A stretch of DNA of 64,000 nt from Macrolepiota albuminosa (taxonomy: Eukaryota > Basidiomycota > Agaricomycetes > Agaricales > Agaricaceae), in the NCBI GenBank assembly GCA_027475525.1, contig JAMWFC010000044.1:248001-312000 (forward strand), read 5' to 3'. A program made the position numbers and the translations under genes. Below, piece after piece: positions 48,073-60,700 of this stretch. Every line of letters begins with the position of its first letter. Within the stretch, counting starts at the first letter, position 1. Below the pieces are notes generated by a model. That model saw nothing but the letters and a program-made list of their open reading frames with translations. It was not told where the DNA came from and ran no database searches.

Positions 48073-48709
48073 TTAGTAAGGAGCGGCCGCTGCTTGGCAC
48101 TGGACACGAACCTACACGTGAGCGACATTAAAGAGAACATGGAGCAAAAAGAACGCACAGCCTTGAGAGCATCGAGATACCACTGGCAGGAAGGAAGATC
48201 GGCCTTCTCCAAGCACCTGGTGAAGTCTACAAATTCCGATTGATAATGAAGAAATTTGCCTCAAGTAATACACGTACCCTTCGCCTGAGCGTCGCAGCTA
48301 GGGGAACTGAAGTTCTGCTGCTGTTGCTGAACGGGAGCAGCTGGCGCCTCTGCGGGAGTAGATGACGAGCCACCAAAGAGCATGCTGGAGAGGCCATGGC
48401 CGATGGTGGATCCGACAGCAACTGAACCGGCGGTAGCGGCCATCTGGGCGAGCATACCAGGACCAGAGGAGGTTTGCGTAGGTGCAGAGGCGGCAGCAGG
48501 AGCAGCCGCAGGAGGAGCGGGAGCATGAGGGGTGGCGTAGCCTGCGGGAGCGGCTGCGGTGTGCGCTGAGCGGGTCTGCGCCGGGGCAGGAGCAGGAGCA
48601 GCGCGAGCAGGAGCAGCACGGGGGGCAGCAGAGGAACGACCGCGAGATTGACGCTTTATATAACGTTAGAAAATAGGAAAAGTGAAGAAAAAAGGACACT
48701 TACAGGCAT
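48073..48709 (-). CDS. Twin CX9C mitochondrial protein (CHCHD2/Mix17-like)
   Basis: Exons 48704-48709 (only ATG CCT), 48278-48653, 48159-48226 and 48073-48099; 158 aa. An Arg-rich, Ala/Pro-rich N terminus ([19 protein letters not shown]) acts as a mitochondrial targeting sequence. A central conserved hydrophobic stretch ([20 protein letters not shown]) is the family hallmark. A C-terminal CHCH domain has two CX9C motifs: CDAQAKDFTRC and [11 protein letters not shown]. Proteins of this type are imported to the intermembrane space and oxidised by Mia40; the yeast member is Mix17 and the human ones CHCHD2/CHCHD10. Last exon is 27 nt. The gene shares its promoter with the mL45-like gene. Confidence 0.93.
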
Positions 48710-48861
48710 TATGGGAGTACGAGGTAGTGGTTGAGTGTAAACTCGGGAATGAGGAAATTCTCTCGGCATGAGTTTGCGTAAGTCTTGGTGCCGATCCTAG
48801 CCGAGTGTAACAAGGACAAATACAGTCCCAAAATTGTCCCATCAAGTGCAGCGACTGAGCC
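48710..48861. promoter_or_regulatory. Bidirectional promoter between two mitochondrial-protein genes
   Basis: Only 152 bp separate the start codons of the CHCH gene (-) and the mL45-like gene (+), so both must use this interval. No TATA box is obvious. The pair GAGTGTAA occurs twice (about 48733 and 48802). Confidence 0.65.
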
Positions 48862-50808
48862 ATGGCTGCATTACTTTCTCGCCGGCGCTTGGGGACGCTA
48901 GGCCTCCTTCAAAGCTCCGGCCTTGCCCTCGTCGAGCCCTCTCGACTCGCTTTTCGTGGGTATGCAGCTGCAGCCGTCGCTACGAAGCAGAACCGTAAAG
49001 CAGCGACAACTGCTGCTGCAAAAGCTGCTCCTACCACGAAATCGGCGACACCAAAAACAGCACCTACAGTTTCACCAAAGGCTGTAGTTAAAAAGCCAGC
49101 TGCTCAGTCTACAACCACAAAAACACCTCCCACTTCGCCAAAAGTTGTAGCCAAAAAGCCAGCCGCTCAGTCTCCAATTACAAAAACACCTCTTACTCCG
49201 CCAAAAGTTGCAGCCAAAAAACCTGCCGCTCAGTCTACAGCCACGAAATCTGTGACTGCACCTTCGATTCCACCAAAAGGCTCAATTAAAAAGCCAGCCT
49301 CTCAGTCTGCAACCACAAAAGCTCTGACGGCAGCTGCAACTCCACTGAAAGTCACAGCTAAGAAGCCAGCCGCTCAAACCATACCCAAAAAAACTGTGAC
49401 AAGGCCTGAACGCCCCAGACTTCTGGACAGCCGGGGAAAGCCGATATTCAGAGTTCCGGCGAAAAAGTTTGAGGAGCTGAGTGAAGAAGAGCAACTGGCA
49501 CAACTTGAGCAGGTTTATAGTATGTCCAAGTTTCAACCTACACGAGACATTTGGGGGCACTCAACAGGAGCATTTGGTGCGTTGTCGTCTTTCGTCTGTT
49601 CTGTCCATATTGACGCGTCTTGTACGTGCTCTTACGCTCTGCGATACATGCTGCAACGAAAGTGTGGCTGGTGTTATCTTCTCTTCTTCATTCATTTCTG
49701 CAAACCGTTTCTGCCTACGTCATACTCACCCTCACTTTCTCCAAGACGTCATACTACCATATTCCACTACCTTCTCTCAGCGCTCTAAATATTCCTCGTG
49801 GCGAGAAATGTTTGAACAGTTCAAAGAGAACCGTCGAAATACATTCAAGAATTACACGAGGTCCGTTCTGCCTTGTCAGAGTTCGATCAAATGTTGCTGA
49901 AGTCCTTCATCTATAGTATGGCAATGCTCGCATGGGACAACGCTATCCCTGGCATAGACTTATCAGGCCACCGATGGTGGCACAAGTACTTGACGCAATG
50001 GCCGTGGCGTCTTGCCTCCACAACCTCCATAGCGAAAGGCTCGTGGTTAAGCCCCCTGCGTACAGCGGTTCTCGACAGCTACTGCCAACTCTACACTGCT
50101 CTTGCAAAGTCAATAATAAGCTCTCTTTCCTCTTTCGCACCGATACGACTCTGATCTCGCCCCTTGTCCCCTTCAGAGGCAACGACCAAACTCTCAGAGA
50201 GCTCACTTCAGACACATACCAAGACCAAGTCCTCCTTATGAGAAAAAAACAGAAGCGGGATTGCAAATACATCTGGCACTTCCATAAAGAAGTAACGCCT
50301 GCACGTGTATTGAGTATCCGCGCAACCCAGGGCTACCTCGCACAGGAAAACCCAAAATTCGGCAACAGATATATAATTCAGGCGATTGTTCGCATCGATA
50401 CCGAACAGGTGAGTTCTACCATCCGCCCGTTTGTTCCTTCTTTCTACCCATCCTTGTCGGTTGTTATTCTTTACCTCGACTCCTCATCACATATTACACT
50501 TACTCTTTAGTCTCCTCCATCATCCCACTCCACCCCGTCGATCTTCATCTGTCCCAATCTTATTTATCGTTACCTTTTACCTCTTTGATGCGGTATCTCA
50601 TCGTCGTTGATAACAGTCTCTCGAAATTTACACCAATCAAGGCGTCCCACTGCATACCCGTGCTGCGACACCCGTCAAGGGTGGCTCCTCTGCCGAACCC
50701 GTACGCGTTACGGAGTATTTTGTATTTGAGAAGAAGATGTGGTATGATGGGCCATGGAGAATTAGGGAACAACTCTGGGAGACTTCGGGAAAGAAGGCGG
50801 CGATATAA
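48862..50808 (+). CDS. Mitochondrial ribosomal protein mL45-like (Tim44-like domain)
   Basis: Exons 48862-49576, 49820-50108, 50177-50408 and 50617-50808; 475 aa. The N terminus (MAALLSRRRLGTLGLLQSSG) is a mitochondrial presequence. Residues about 50-180 are five imperfect repeats of a Lys/Pro/Ala/Thr unit (KKPAAQS...TK...PKV). Then come AKKFEELSEEEQLAQLEQVY, a helical region (WHKYLTQWPWRLASTTSIAK) and the Tim44-like/mL45 domain: YCQLYTALAKGNDQTLRELT, IWHFHKEVTPARVLSIRATQ, a beta-sheet with NRYIIQAIVRIDTEQ and the ending TEYFVFEKKMWYDGPWRI. The domain anchors mitoribosomes to the inner membrane in the yeast Mba1/mL45 family. Intron 1 is long (243 nt). Frames fit only with the acceptor at 49819. 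Confidence 0.82.
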
Positions 50809-53536
50809 AAGGGTATCAATTACATTGAGGTAATAATGTTAATCCTAATGTTAATATGGGTTCATGGGTTTTCTATGGATGTGCGCATTTATAGATGATG
50901 TATGGATCTTGGTGTGTTGTTGTTGGCCGCAAGGCTGGTTCTCCAAGCTCTGGTTCATAAGTGCTTGCATGAGTCGGACAAATTGTGTCACACACGGCCG
51001 CCGGTCAGTTATTTATGAAACCAACTTCCCGGGCGCCCTGACATTTACCTCTCCATTTCGATCGTCTACAAGGAGAAATAAACCCACACACCGAGGCTAA
51101 AAACTCGAGTCGTAAAGTACTATGTACAGATGGAGCAGTGGACAATGAATCGTAATTCAAGGCACTCGGGCCTTTGATGAGATGATTGCCACAGCGTCGG
51201 GTATTGCCTCCTGCTCGCGCTATGCACTAATAACCAAGTGAAACAAAAACAACACGATAGAATGATATTTACTCCGTCCTAACATGACACAAACCTTAAT
51301 ATTCTCAACTTGTACCTCCTCATCGATCGCTATGAAACAAAATTTGTTACCTCTACGGAAAGAAAAAAAAACTGATTTTCGGATCATGCATACGTGCGAA
51401 TAGAAATTCTAATTCAAGGTATTGATAAATGTCCGAAAAAACAGCTGTATCCACGGCGCAACAAAATAGGTATACCGGGGTCCCACAGGGTTCAAACGTT
51501 CAAACTCTAATTGGTGTGAAACACTCCATCGTCCATACGCGGCGTCTCCGGCTTGGCATTTGTATGAATAATCCATTTATAACTCCTTTACAACAATCTC
51601 CTCGAAGCGACACTCGTGCATTCCCTCTGGGACTTTATGTTCATGATCCTGATGAAAGTGTAGTGAAAACTTGAGCTGTGCATTCTAACTTTGAATTTGA
51701 TCTCTCGATCACCAGCGCGGCTACCCTTTTGCGCCTCACACGGTACTTATGGCGATTACTTTTTTGGACTTTAGCCGATTCGCCACAATGGACAATGGTT
51801 CCATTGTTTACTGTGCGCATATATAGGACCACACTTAAAACAGCAGGACCCTCAGTCGATTATATCCGACTGAGGGTGGGTACCTTACAAAGTATCCGTA
51901 CAGACATTACCTGACCGTACCGTAGTTACAGTTCAATAAAATTAATTATATTCGACTGAGGTTCTGATCTCACTTGATCTACTCAGGTCATTGAAATACA
52001 CAGTCTCTAATTCAAACACACTTCAGCAGGCGCTGGATGGGCGTCTGTACCTTTTTGATTTCGCCTATTTTTCCCCCTTGTTGTAGTGATTTTAGGCACG
52101 GCCGCACAGTGGAGGTGATCTGGCATAGCTCCACAAATGTCTCCATGTCCCAGCCAAGCACTGGGTAATTACTTCCGACTCGCGTACAAATCGGCAAGAT
52201 GGGGCGATGCCCATTGGAACGCCCAAATGTAGTACAGTTAAGCGGGCCGGACTTGGACTTGTGCCGCAAAGGCAGTGCGACGTAGAATCTCGACAAGCAA
52301 CCCCCCGTATCAAGAGTGCGGCCTTGTCAAGTTGCTGTGGAATGGAAATCAAGAGGTCTCAGGGAATAGGCACATACTATATTTATAGAGGATTGATCCA
52401 TGTCATGTCTGCAGTGCCCTCGAGTTGTGTCGTTGAACGTTGATCCGGTTACCCTCCTGGACTTACGGCAATCCTGCGTGTGCAAGGCACGAAAGAGGTC
52501 TGGCACACCATGTATCGACAGTGTTAGAACTTTCCATGTTGACAGGGACAGGTCGAAACATGAACCGGATGCAGAGGATCCTGGATAGATGCCGATGCCA
52601 CAGATTGTGGTCTGACGTCTCGGTCTAATAGACTTTCGCTGGCTTTTGATAGTACCAATGAGCTTGGAGACGAGCAAGATAGTATCATACATCTCGAAAT
52701 TCTTTTTTGATCCTTATGGAGACTTCCAGGTGGGTGCCTCATTCCACCTGTCATGTAGAGATGTAACAACATACATACCTGCATGCTTGACATATGCACA
52801 GGAGCATCCCTGCCTTGACAAAGTCATGTTGCTGTAGCTTGTCGTTTGCATACATGGATATCAATGTTGGCAATGTTTAACAACCGCGAGGGACACACCC
52901 CGAAATTCACGCTTGCCGGTTGCAGGCTGACATCTCACCTCAGAAACAGGTTTGGTCCGATATATACGCCAGATAAACAGTTATTTTATGCACGTATCAT
53001 TATTCCCTGGAGATGCCTGTCATCTATGATTTAAATCTACCGAGAGAAAACCGTCTGCGATACATCGAAACGTAGTCCTTGCGGCCTCACGATCATCAAG
53101 GAAATGACATTTCAATTGTTAATTGTTGAATTGTCACAATATTTCCTATTGACCGTATTGTAGCAAAATAGCTAAAATAATATATACTTATGCGCGAAGT
53201 TAATTCTATGGAAGTAATGACAGTATGATGTAATCGAACTATATCCAAGAACCTATGGCAAATAACTAGTAAAAGTGTCCTGCATATAAGGGAGTGTGGG
53301 TAGTATAGGTCTCTAGGTATTATGTGGTATAAAATAGATAAAAGACGAAGCGTAGAAATACAGTCGGGTGGGGCAAAATACAAAGGGCCAGTGATGCAGG
53401 GACAATTCCTAATGGGTTACATGTTCCGATTTCCAATAAATGAAAGGATATAACCTTGAGATCAAAGGACAACAGTCAGAAAGTATCTCAGAAACAGGAA
53501 GAGGTAACTTACTTAGGGATATAGACGTGCTGTTCT
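50809..53536. other. Intergenic region, no gene recognised
   Basis: 2.7 kb with short open frames on both strands only. A segment CGACTGAGG recurs at about 51867 and 51954 next to similar TTATAT(C)CGACTGAGG text, a minor direct repeat. Nothing else was recognised. Confidence 0.5.
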
Positions 53537-54736
53537 TTAAGCGCGTCGGGGAAGGAGGTTGACTACACGATTCGCTTTAACCTCCCGCCCAGTCTTCCCA
53601 AAGTACCTTTCGGATTCGAATGACCAATGTAATGACCCCACTATCCAGTCTGCAAGCCCATTCACGTAAACGGCTACGTCCTTGTCGATTTCTGGACCCC
53701 ATGAAGGTAGGTTAGCCCTATCTTCAACAAAGCGGTCAATAGACTGTCGACACATGTTCCCGACAAAGTCAACGGCTGATTGTAAATCTAGGCCTTCTTC
53801 ATTCATTACAACGGGAATCATATTGTGCGTGTCACCCTTTGACTGCTCCACGTTGTACGAGAAGATGTCCTGTATGTAAAAAATGATCGTTAGCCATGCG
53901 ACTGCGGCATGCGGCAATGAAATGAATAACATACGTTGGACCATGTGACAAGGTCGTTTGCGGCTTCGCCAAGTGATAAAATAATTGGGTGCTCCATGAC
54001 CTCATCAGGAATGTTGAGGTTGTTCGCGTCTGGAAAGCAAAATCAGTCCGAAAGCCGGGAGCGAAAAAGGGTCAACGAACATTCAATGAGAGCCCAACAC
54101 GGTTTACACCCCGAGGTGTCGCGGCGCAGAGCGATATATGACTCGAGATCAGGAATAACACCTTTTGCGCGATCTGTGGCCTGTTGGGTGACGCTCTGGA
54201 AGAAAAAATCGAATGTCTCGATGAAGCGTTGCTGAGCGCCAGGCGAGGCGGTGAGAATCATTCGTTTGTAGTAGCTGTAAGAGCAGTCATTGTTAGCTAT
54301 CCACCAGAAATCACTGCAAAATCACGTACTCTCGCGTCATCTTCCCGACCCTTTCTGAGCCATGGTGCGAGTAAGGGTGATAAAGAGAGTTTAACACAAC
54401 ATCAGCGGTCGAACGGGTCCCACGATTATCCATATCATCGGAGAGGTTGTCGAGGTGGAAGAGGTATGTAAGGAAATCGTTACATACTCTAAGCTGGGGA
54501 TAAGCAGCGTCGGGATAGGTCATTGCCGTGAGGAGGCCGGCCTTGAGACCGTGGAAGGCTTCACGCTTCTTTCCATTCAGATTACCCCCCTTGAACAACC
54601 ACCGTTTCGTCTCGCGGGTTATTTGCTTACGATGGCGGTTTAAACGAACATTGAAGTCACAGTGTGAGACAAGATCAGGGAGAATGATCTTAGTGGGAGA
54701 TGAAATAGGTGGTAGTTGACCAAGAGAGGCTGACAT
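53537..54736 (-). CDS. Sesquiterpene synthase (basidiomycete class I terpene cyclase)
   Basis: Exons 54330-54736, 54081-54274, 53935-54029 and 53537-53869; 342 aa, normal for the family. The Met at 54736 was chosen because the upstream extension to 54895 is low-complexity and the TATA box would lie inside it. The Asp-rich metal site is D96NLSD100 (YLFHLDNLSDDMDN) and the NSE triad is N232, S236, E240 in NDIFSYNVE. The C-terminal block WGPEIDKDVAVYVNGLADWI and the Arg-Tyr pair in SFESERYFG are typical of the clade that includes delta6-protoilludene synthases; the product is not decidable from sequence. It cyclises farnesyl diphosphate in the cytosol. All motifs are intact, so it should be active. 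P450 and transporter genes lie within 10 kb. Confidence 0.95.
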
Positions 54737-54895
54737 GTTGATGGTAGCGCCAAAAGAAGTGAAGGTAAAGAACGAGGTTAAGAAACTTGAGGAAAGGCGA
54801 AGAGAGATTTGAGGAAGGGCGAGGAAAGCTTGAGGAAAGCAAGAGAACGCTAAGTGACGAAAAGGAGTGAAGGAAAGTAGGTGAGTCGGGCGCAC

Positions 54896-54903
54896 CTTTT
54901 ATA
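54896..54903 (-). promoter_or_regulatory. TATA box of the sesquiterpene synthase gene
   Basis: TATAAAAG on the minus strand, 160 bp upstream of the ATG. Confidence 0.55.
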
Positions 54904-57790
54904 AGATCGCAAAGCTCGCAGCCCGATTCTAAATCGGAGTATCTCCATTCAGGGAAACAAAGTTTCAGTCTTCTCTCCCAGGGCCATTGCGGTGTCTACT
55001 CCAAGAGTGAAAGAAGGAACGGATATGCGGACTCAGCACGCCCGTCAGGAAATGCCGAATCCGTGACCCCCATCCGGCTAAAGTCTGTCTTTGCATGAAA
55101 ATTCAGATTTGGGAACGATTTCCAAACTTCCTGGAATAGATGTACCGACGATCGTGATTCGCAAGATTGTATGAGATCTGTCCGCTTGTAACTCTTTGAG
55201 TCCCGTATACACCTAGTCGCATACTGGCTGACACAGAGACCAGATATTGGTGACGCGCTATGTGAATGTTTATCTCCCAGATAGGAACATTCTCCTTGAC
55301 GTCTGCTGTTCGATGTATGACTCCTCGCTGGAGTAAGTTTCACGACGCCGCATCTGACAAGGACGTGTTTCCTAATGCGAACCGGCGTGATCTGATATTT
55401 CCAGGAGAACGTCTCAGCTCACTCTGCGGCACCGAATGAATCATTGACTGAATTGTGACAAGTAGATGGTCGACAAGGACACAGCAATAGTGGAATTGAT
55501 ACCAAACCGATAGTCGGTTTGTAGAGAGGAGTACATGTGTTGCTAACTGATGTTCGGCTGAATCGTGCGTGGGCATTTTTGAAATAATAATAAATAAATA
55601 CCGTACATGCATCATAATCATGTCCAGTGGCGATGCGCCTTTTACTTAACCTACCTGATAAGTTATTAAGTGTACGAAACCTGTTTAAAACATCTACAAA
55701 GTATACTTTTTCTCCAGCCCTTTGAGTTCTTGTATTGTCGCCTTGGAAGTAAAAGTGGCGGCACTCTCGGTTTGCCTTGCGCGCCATTGCACCATAAAGT
55801 CAAGCATGGTTAACGATAGATAGATAACATCGCGGGAAATGAAATTACAAACTGCTTTTGACCAATCGGCCGGTAAAGAAAGAACCTTCAATGAACATCC
55901 TTTTCGCGTCTGCTCGGGGTAGCGAATTTCCCAAAGTAATCTCCGTCAACGACTTCCGCAGCAATCGCGCCCTGCTTACCGCCCTTGCTCGGAAAGTCTC
56001 TGAAGGACGGGCGGAAGGCCACAAAGACATTTCGCATACTGATGTTTGGCACTTCGCTCAGAGAGACAATGTCCGTAGGGATTCGACCATTAAATCAGAG
56101 ATCCAAAGCCTTTAGGATAAGGGGCATAAAAAATCCATGTAGAGTGCAAGTATGGATCTCACGAACATACGAGATGCATGCTATACAAAATTATATTTGG
56201 TGCTTCTGAGTGATAGGTGTCATGATTGATCCCGGATCATACGTTCTAGAGGACCATGGAAGCTGGCGACATCTTCGCTCACCTAGCTACATACATACAT
56301 ACATAATGCACACGACAGCGTTGGACAGTTACAACATTCTTGCGAGATGTTCTATTTCCTCAATTATTAAGGATATAGGAGGAGGCTAGTGGGGATGGAT
56401 AAATGTCGGCCAGAAGCGTCGATCTGACAGGACCAGAGAGAGGCAAGAAAATGCGACGGCTAGGAGGATGTAAGCGGCTGTACAACGTCGTATGACTCCA
56501 TATCTTCAAATCCATGATCGATGTTTCTCAAAGATGTAGCCAGGAATAGCCAGGAATATCCCAGGGCACCAACTAGTGATTGAGGACCAAAGGGTAAGGG
56601 TGCACACTTAATCTATGCCATGCCAAACACCGAAATCAAGCCGACGGCTTGTAGTAAACCAGGGTTCAAGGTCGATCAAGTTGGATACGGGTGTCAAATC
56701 AGCATTGTAGTCGAGACTGATGCGAAACAGGGCGTATTGGGAGTATCCTGTACGGTCGTCGACGGATCCTAGCTCAGCGGAGGTCAGAGATGCCACTTCC
56801 GGCCTCGGGTGCGAATTCTCACTGGAGTTGCCGGGCAATAAGACGACCGACAGCTACATGGATTGAGAGTTCAGTAAAGAAGTTGCGGGTATTGTACCAG
56901 CCTTCGTGGTGTCAGAATTCCGGAGTTTAGGGTAACGACGAGGCCAAGCTTGTGTACCGCGCTACTCAGGAACAACGATGTCGATCCACTACTCATCGAA
57001 TGCTAAGAACCAATGCAGCTGAGCTTCGCCTGGGGAGAAGTCCCGCAGTGCCATAAGTGACTGTTCCACTAGCTTGTGGTTCATGGTACGCAACTTCGGT
57101 CGACATGTCGATACAAGATAAGTAATACACATCAGTAATATTCCTGCACGTCAACTGTTGGGTACAGCCGTAAGATAGATTCGATTTCCACAAACGGTTT
57201 GCTACCAATGTATGCCAATCGTGGATTGGCCCTGTGTGGGGTGCACAAAGCAATTTTGGAGGAAGAGCAAGGAAGAAGTTGGGAGAGGGCTTAGCGAGTC
57301 TTAGGTCTGGGTGAAAATTCAACAGTCGAAGACCAAAGAGGAAGATAAGGTTATCTCAAGCAAGTACCACGTGTCTCTATGGCTGGGCCCATTGATATAA
57401 TTCGACGAGCGATTTTACTGACTGGACGATAAGCATGGCAAAATGGGACAAGTTGATTATATAATCTATACTTATGGTAATCATCAATCAACTTGCTGTA
57501 ATTCCGCCTGCGCTGCGAATATTGAAACCATTGTCATCGCTTTTGTCGCTTTATCTCGGTGGAATCTGCTGCAGTGCTACGTTACTACTGAGGCCAGGTG
57601 AGTATTCCAGCTCCCTTGACTTACTGGCCCACAATTTTGCTCTCAACTTTGCAGAGTTGGATAAACATTTACCACTTCCATCGAACAAGCGCCCGGCCCG
57701 TAATCCATCTAAAAAGGTTATAACCAGTTGAAGACACAACTCGAGTGGAGCTGTTACGCTCTTCATTTTCCTCTTCGTCGGTGGACCAGG
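54904..57790. other. Intergenic region with weak open frames
   Basis: No recognised gene. Two frames are worth noting: a plus-strand frame at 55891-56115 (next entry) and minus-strand frames between 56608 and 57322 (ending RRLDFGVWHGID) that look protein-like but match no family I know. Confidence 0.45.
55891..56115 (+). CDS. Possible small protein, unknown
   Basis: 74 aa from ATG 55891: starts MNILFASARGSEFPKVISVN and ends DSTIKSEIQSL. Composition is even and protein-like with no signal peptide or known motif. It may be a gene fragment. An overlapping opposite-strand frame is similarly open, so confidence is low. Confidence 0.25.
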   Translation: MNILFASARGSEFPKVISVNDFRSNRALLTALARKVSEGRAEGHKDISHTDVWHFAQRDNVRRDSTIKSEIQSL

Positions 57791-60700
57791 ATGAGCGCTC
57801 ACCCTGACAGGCACAACCCGATAAGGACGTTCGGCGTGCAAGATTTAGTGGAGGACGGTCAAGATGCACACGAATCACACCCTACACTATTGCGCAGAGT
57901 CTTCAGTCGATTGTCACATAGCAGCAAGCATCGACCAAGTATCTCTTCCCCCGCGAATGATATCTCAACCCACGAGGGCCATGACAGAACCCAGTCTTTT
58001 TCCGCCCCAATACCCTCGGTGCGCCAGTCGTCTGCCGAAGTCTATGCAACTCCCCTTCCAGTCGTTTCAATGATTGTGTTATCTATCGTCCGTCATTCGT
58101 TGCATACGTGGCCCTAAAGTTCTCAGTTCCCTGATTTTAGACTGTGCTTGGCGAGTTCTTGTGTTCTAATGTATCTACACCATTCCTACTCTTTATGGTG
58201 AAAGGTATGTGATAACAAGGGTTGATTCAGAATCGCAGTCGACCTCCTGTGCAGGATTCGATGAAAGCGCCGACGAAGCTACTGTGGCATTCTGGACTGG
58301 AGTTCTTGGTGAGTACAATGTCTAAAAAAAGTATGATATTTACTCATACTTGCAGTGTCAACATTCTTTATAACGCAATTTGTGACGTCTTTGCTATGGG
58401 TAGTTTCCGAAATTCACTTTGCTAGCATGATCTGACTGATCATACGCATGGAAACTAGGCCACCATCGCAGAGAAACATGGTCGACGTTCCGTTCTGATA
58501 ATATCACTATTAGGAAGCGCCATCACTTGCCTTATCTTCGGGACGGCGACGACACTAAGTCAAGCAATTTCTATTCGTCTTTTACAAGGCATATTCGCGG
58601 GTTCTGTCGGTGTCGCTCGTGGTTGTGTGGCTTTCATCACAGATCCAAGTAACGAGGGAAGAGCATATGCCATTCTAGGGTGAGCATAAAAGTCATATGT
58701 CGAGCGTGCACATTTTGAATCCTTCTTTCTCAGATTCTGCTGGGGAATGGGAGGTGTAGCCGGAGCGATTGTTGGAGGATCTTGTGAGTTGCGACACTAA
58801 TGATATGCTTTAGACTGAATTTGGTTTCAGTTGAACGTCCTGCTGAAAAGTGGCCTCACATGTTTGGAAATATGCAAATTTTCGTAACATTTCCTTATCT
58901 TTTGCCTTGTGCTCTGGCTGCGCTGGTTACGTTTATCGGTAAGCTCTTGCCACTCTGAGCAGTTTTTCAGACCTAATGCAGATCAGGTTCTATCTTATCG
59001 TGCTTCCTCGGTCGCGATGGCGGGCCTCGAGAAGGAGCGATTCGTCTGGGTCTCGAAAAGATCGACGCGCATCCTCCCATACCTGAGGAGGAATCTATCC
59101 CACCAAGTCCCGTCGACCAAACACCAAGCTTTGTTGGCACACTAAAGAGACAAATTTCACAAAAGCTTTCTGGATACTTCGCACAACGTGTACAGGACAT
59201 CCATCGGCCATCTTTGAGCTCACCTCATCCAGCCTCCGCAGTCCCGTTCTCGACTTCTGGAACACGCTTAGAGAGGACGAGAACTTTCTCCCGGACGAGT
59301 CGTGTCAATGGCTCCGCTTACGGTTACAGCGGTAGCTACCGCAACAGCTTGGGAAGTAATGCTCACCATGTTGCCAGGAAGAGTAGCATGGCTAGTACCC
59401 TTCGGAGGCGGCGCGGCAGCGTTATGGACAGTATTCGGGACACGACAGACAATTCCGATTTGAATTTTGCACAGAGGTTACTGATGGCAAACGAGAATGC
59501 TGTCACAAATATAGCCGATTTATGGGTTGCTGCGGCCATGAATGTTGACAATGAGGACCCTTTTATGAGTGATTCTGAGGGTGAGGGTGAAGAAGATTCT
59601 GAACAGGCCTTAGAAGAAGACGATGAAGCAGATGACGCAGCCAGAGACGAGTCGGCTGCTAGGAGTAGCACTCCAATCCCCAATGCCGCAGGTCCATATC
59701 GTGGTTCCCACAGGGCATCGAATGCGACATCTGTCAGGCCACAGGGTTCTTTCAGCACTCGACGTCGAGCATCTCGCCCATCCGTTTCCTTTTCTCCGTA
59801 TGGTACAGTCACGTCACGCCGTTTTTCAACCGCTGCACCAAGCATCTTTACTCACCCCGGTGTGAAGACTCCGTCTGCTGTTCTAGAGGCCCAACAACTA
59901 CTAGCAAGGAGTGATGCTGAGGCACCGGCGTCGGACAATCTCCTTGACCCAATATCAGGATCTCGCCGCACGGCTGCCGAAGGTGGGGATGTCGAGTCTC
60001 TCGTTCAGAAGCAGCCATCTTTGGCTTCTCAGTTGCCAATCATGATTATTATCCAGTATGGGATGTTGGCTTTACACACGACGACTCACGATCAGGTCTT
60101 CATGTCCTACCTCGTAACGTGAGTTCAATCATCTGGCTATTATTGGTCAAGCCTTGAAACGATTGTTAGGGCTTATGATTCAGGAGGCCTAAACCTCAAT
60201 GCCGGAAATTTTGCGCAACTGAGTGAGTAATATCAGGTTCCGGCATCATCGTTCAACGTCCAAACGCTTACATGGGGGTCAAGTTGCTTTGATGTGCCTT
60301 GCTCAAATTGCCTATCAATTCTATCTCTATCCGTGAGTTCTGCTCCCGACTGATTTCATAGCGAACAATTGACCAATCACATATCTATAGCAACATTGGG
60401 TATGTGATCTGTTCTTCCAAGATCTGATAACTATTCTGACAGTAGCTTTCGAGCCCTCCGCGAGGCCGTTTCTCACATCTGGCTATGTATCGAATTGGAT
60501 CTGTTATGTTCATTCCGGCCTATTTGACTGTTGTCCTCTACCGTGCATTCGCCAGCGCGGAGGATGACGGCAATCTCCTTGTCATGTCAGGTCGGTTACC
60601 TTTGTGCTGCGCATGTCCAAACCCACTCACATGAAACATCTTCCAGCGTTGACCCTTAGCACGTCGGTCCTTTCCCGTTCTTAGCGTAGATGCGATTCAG

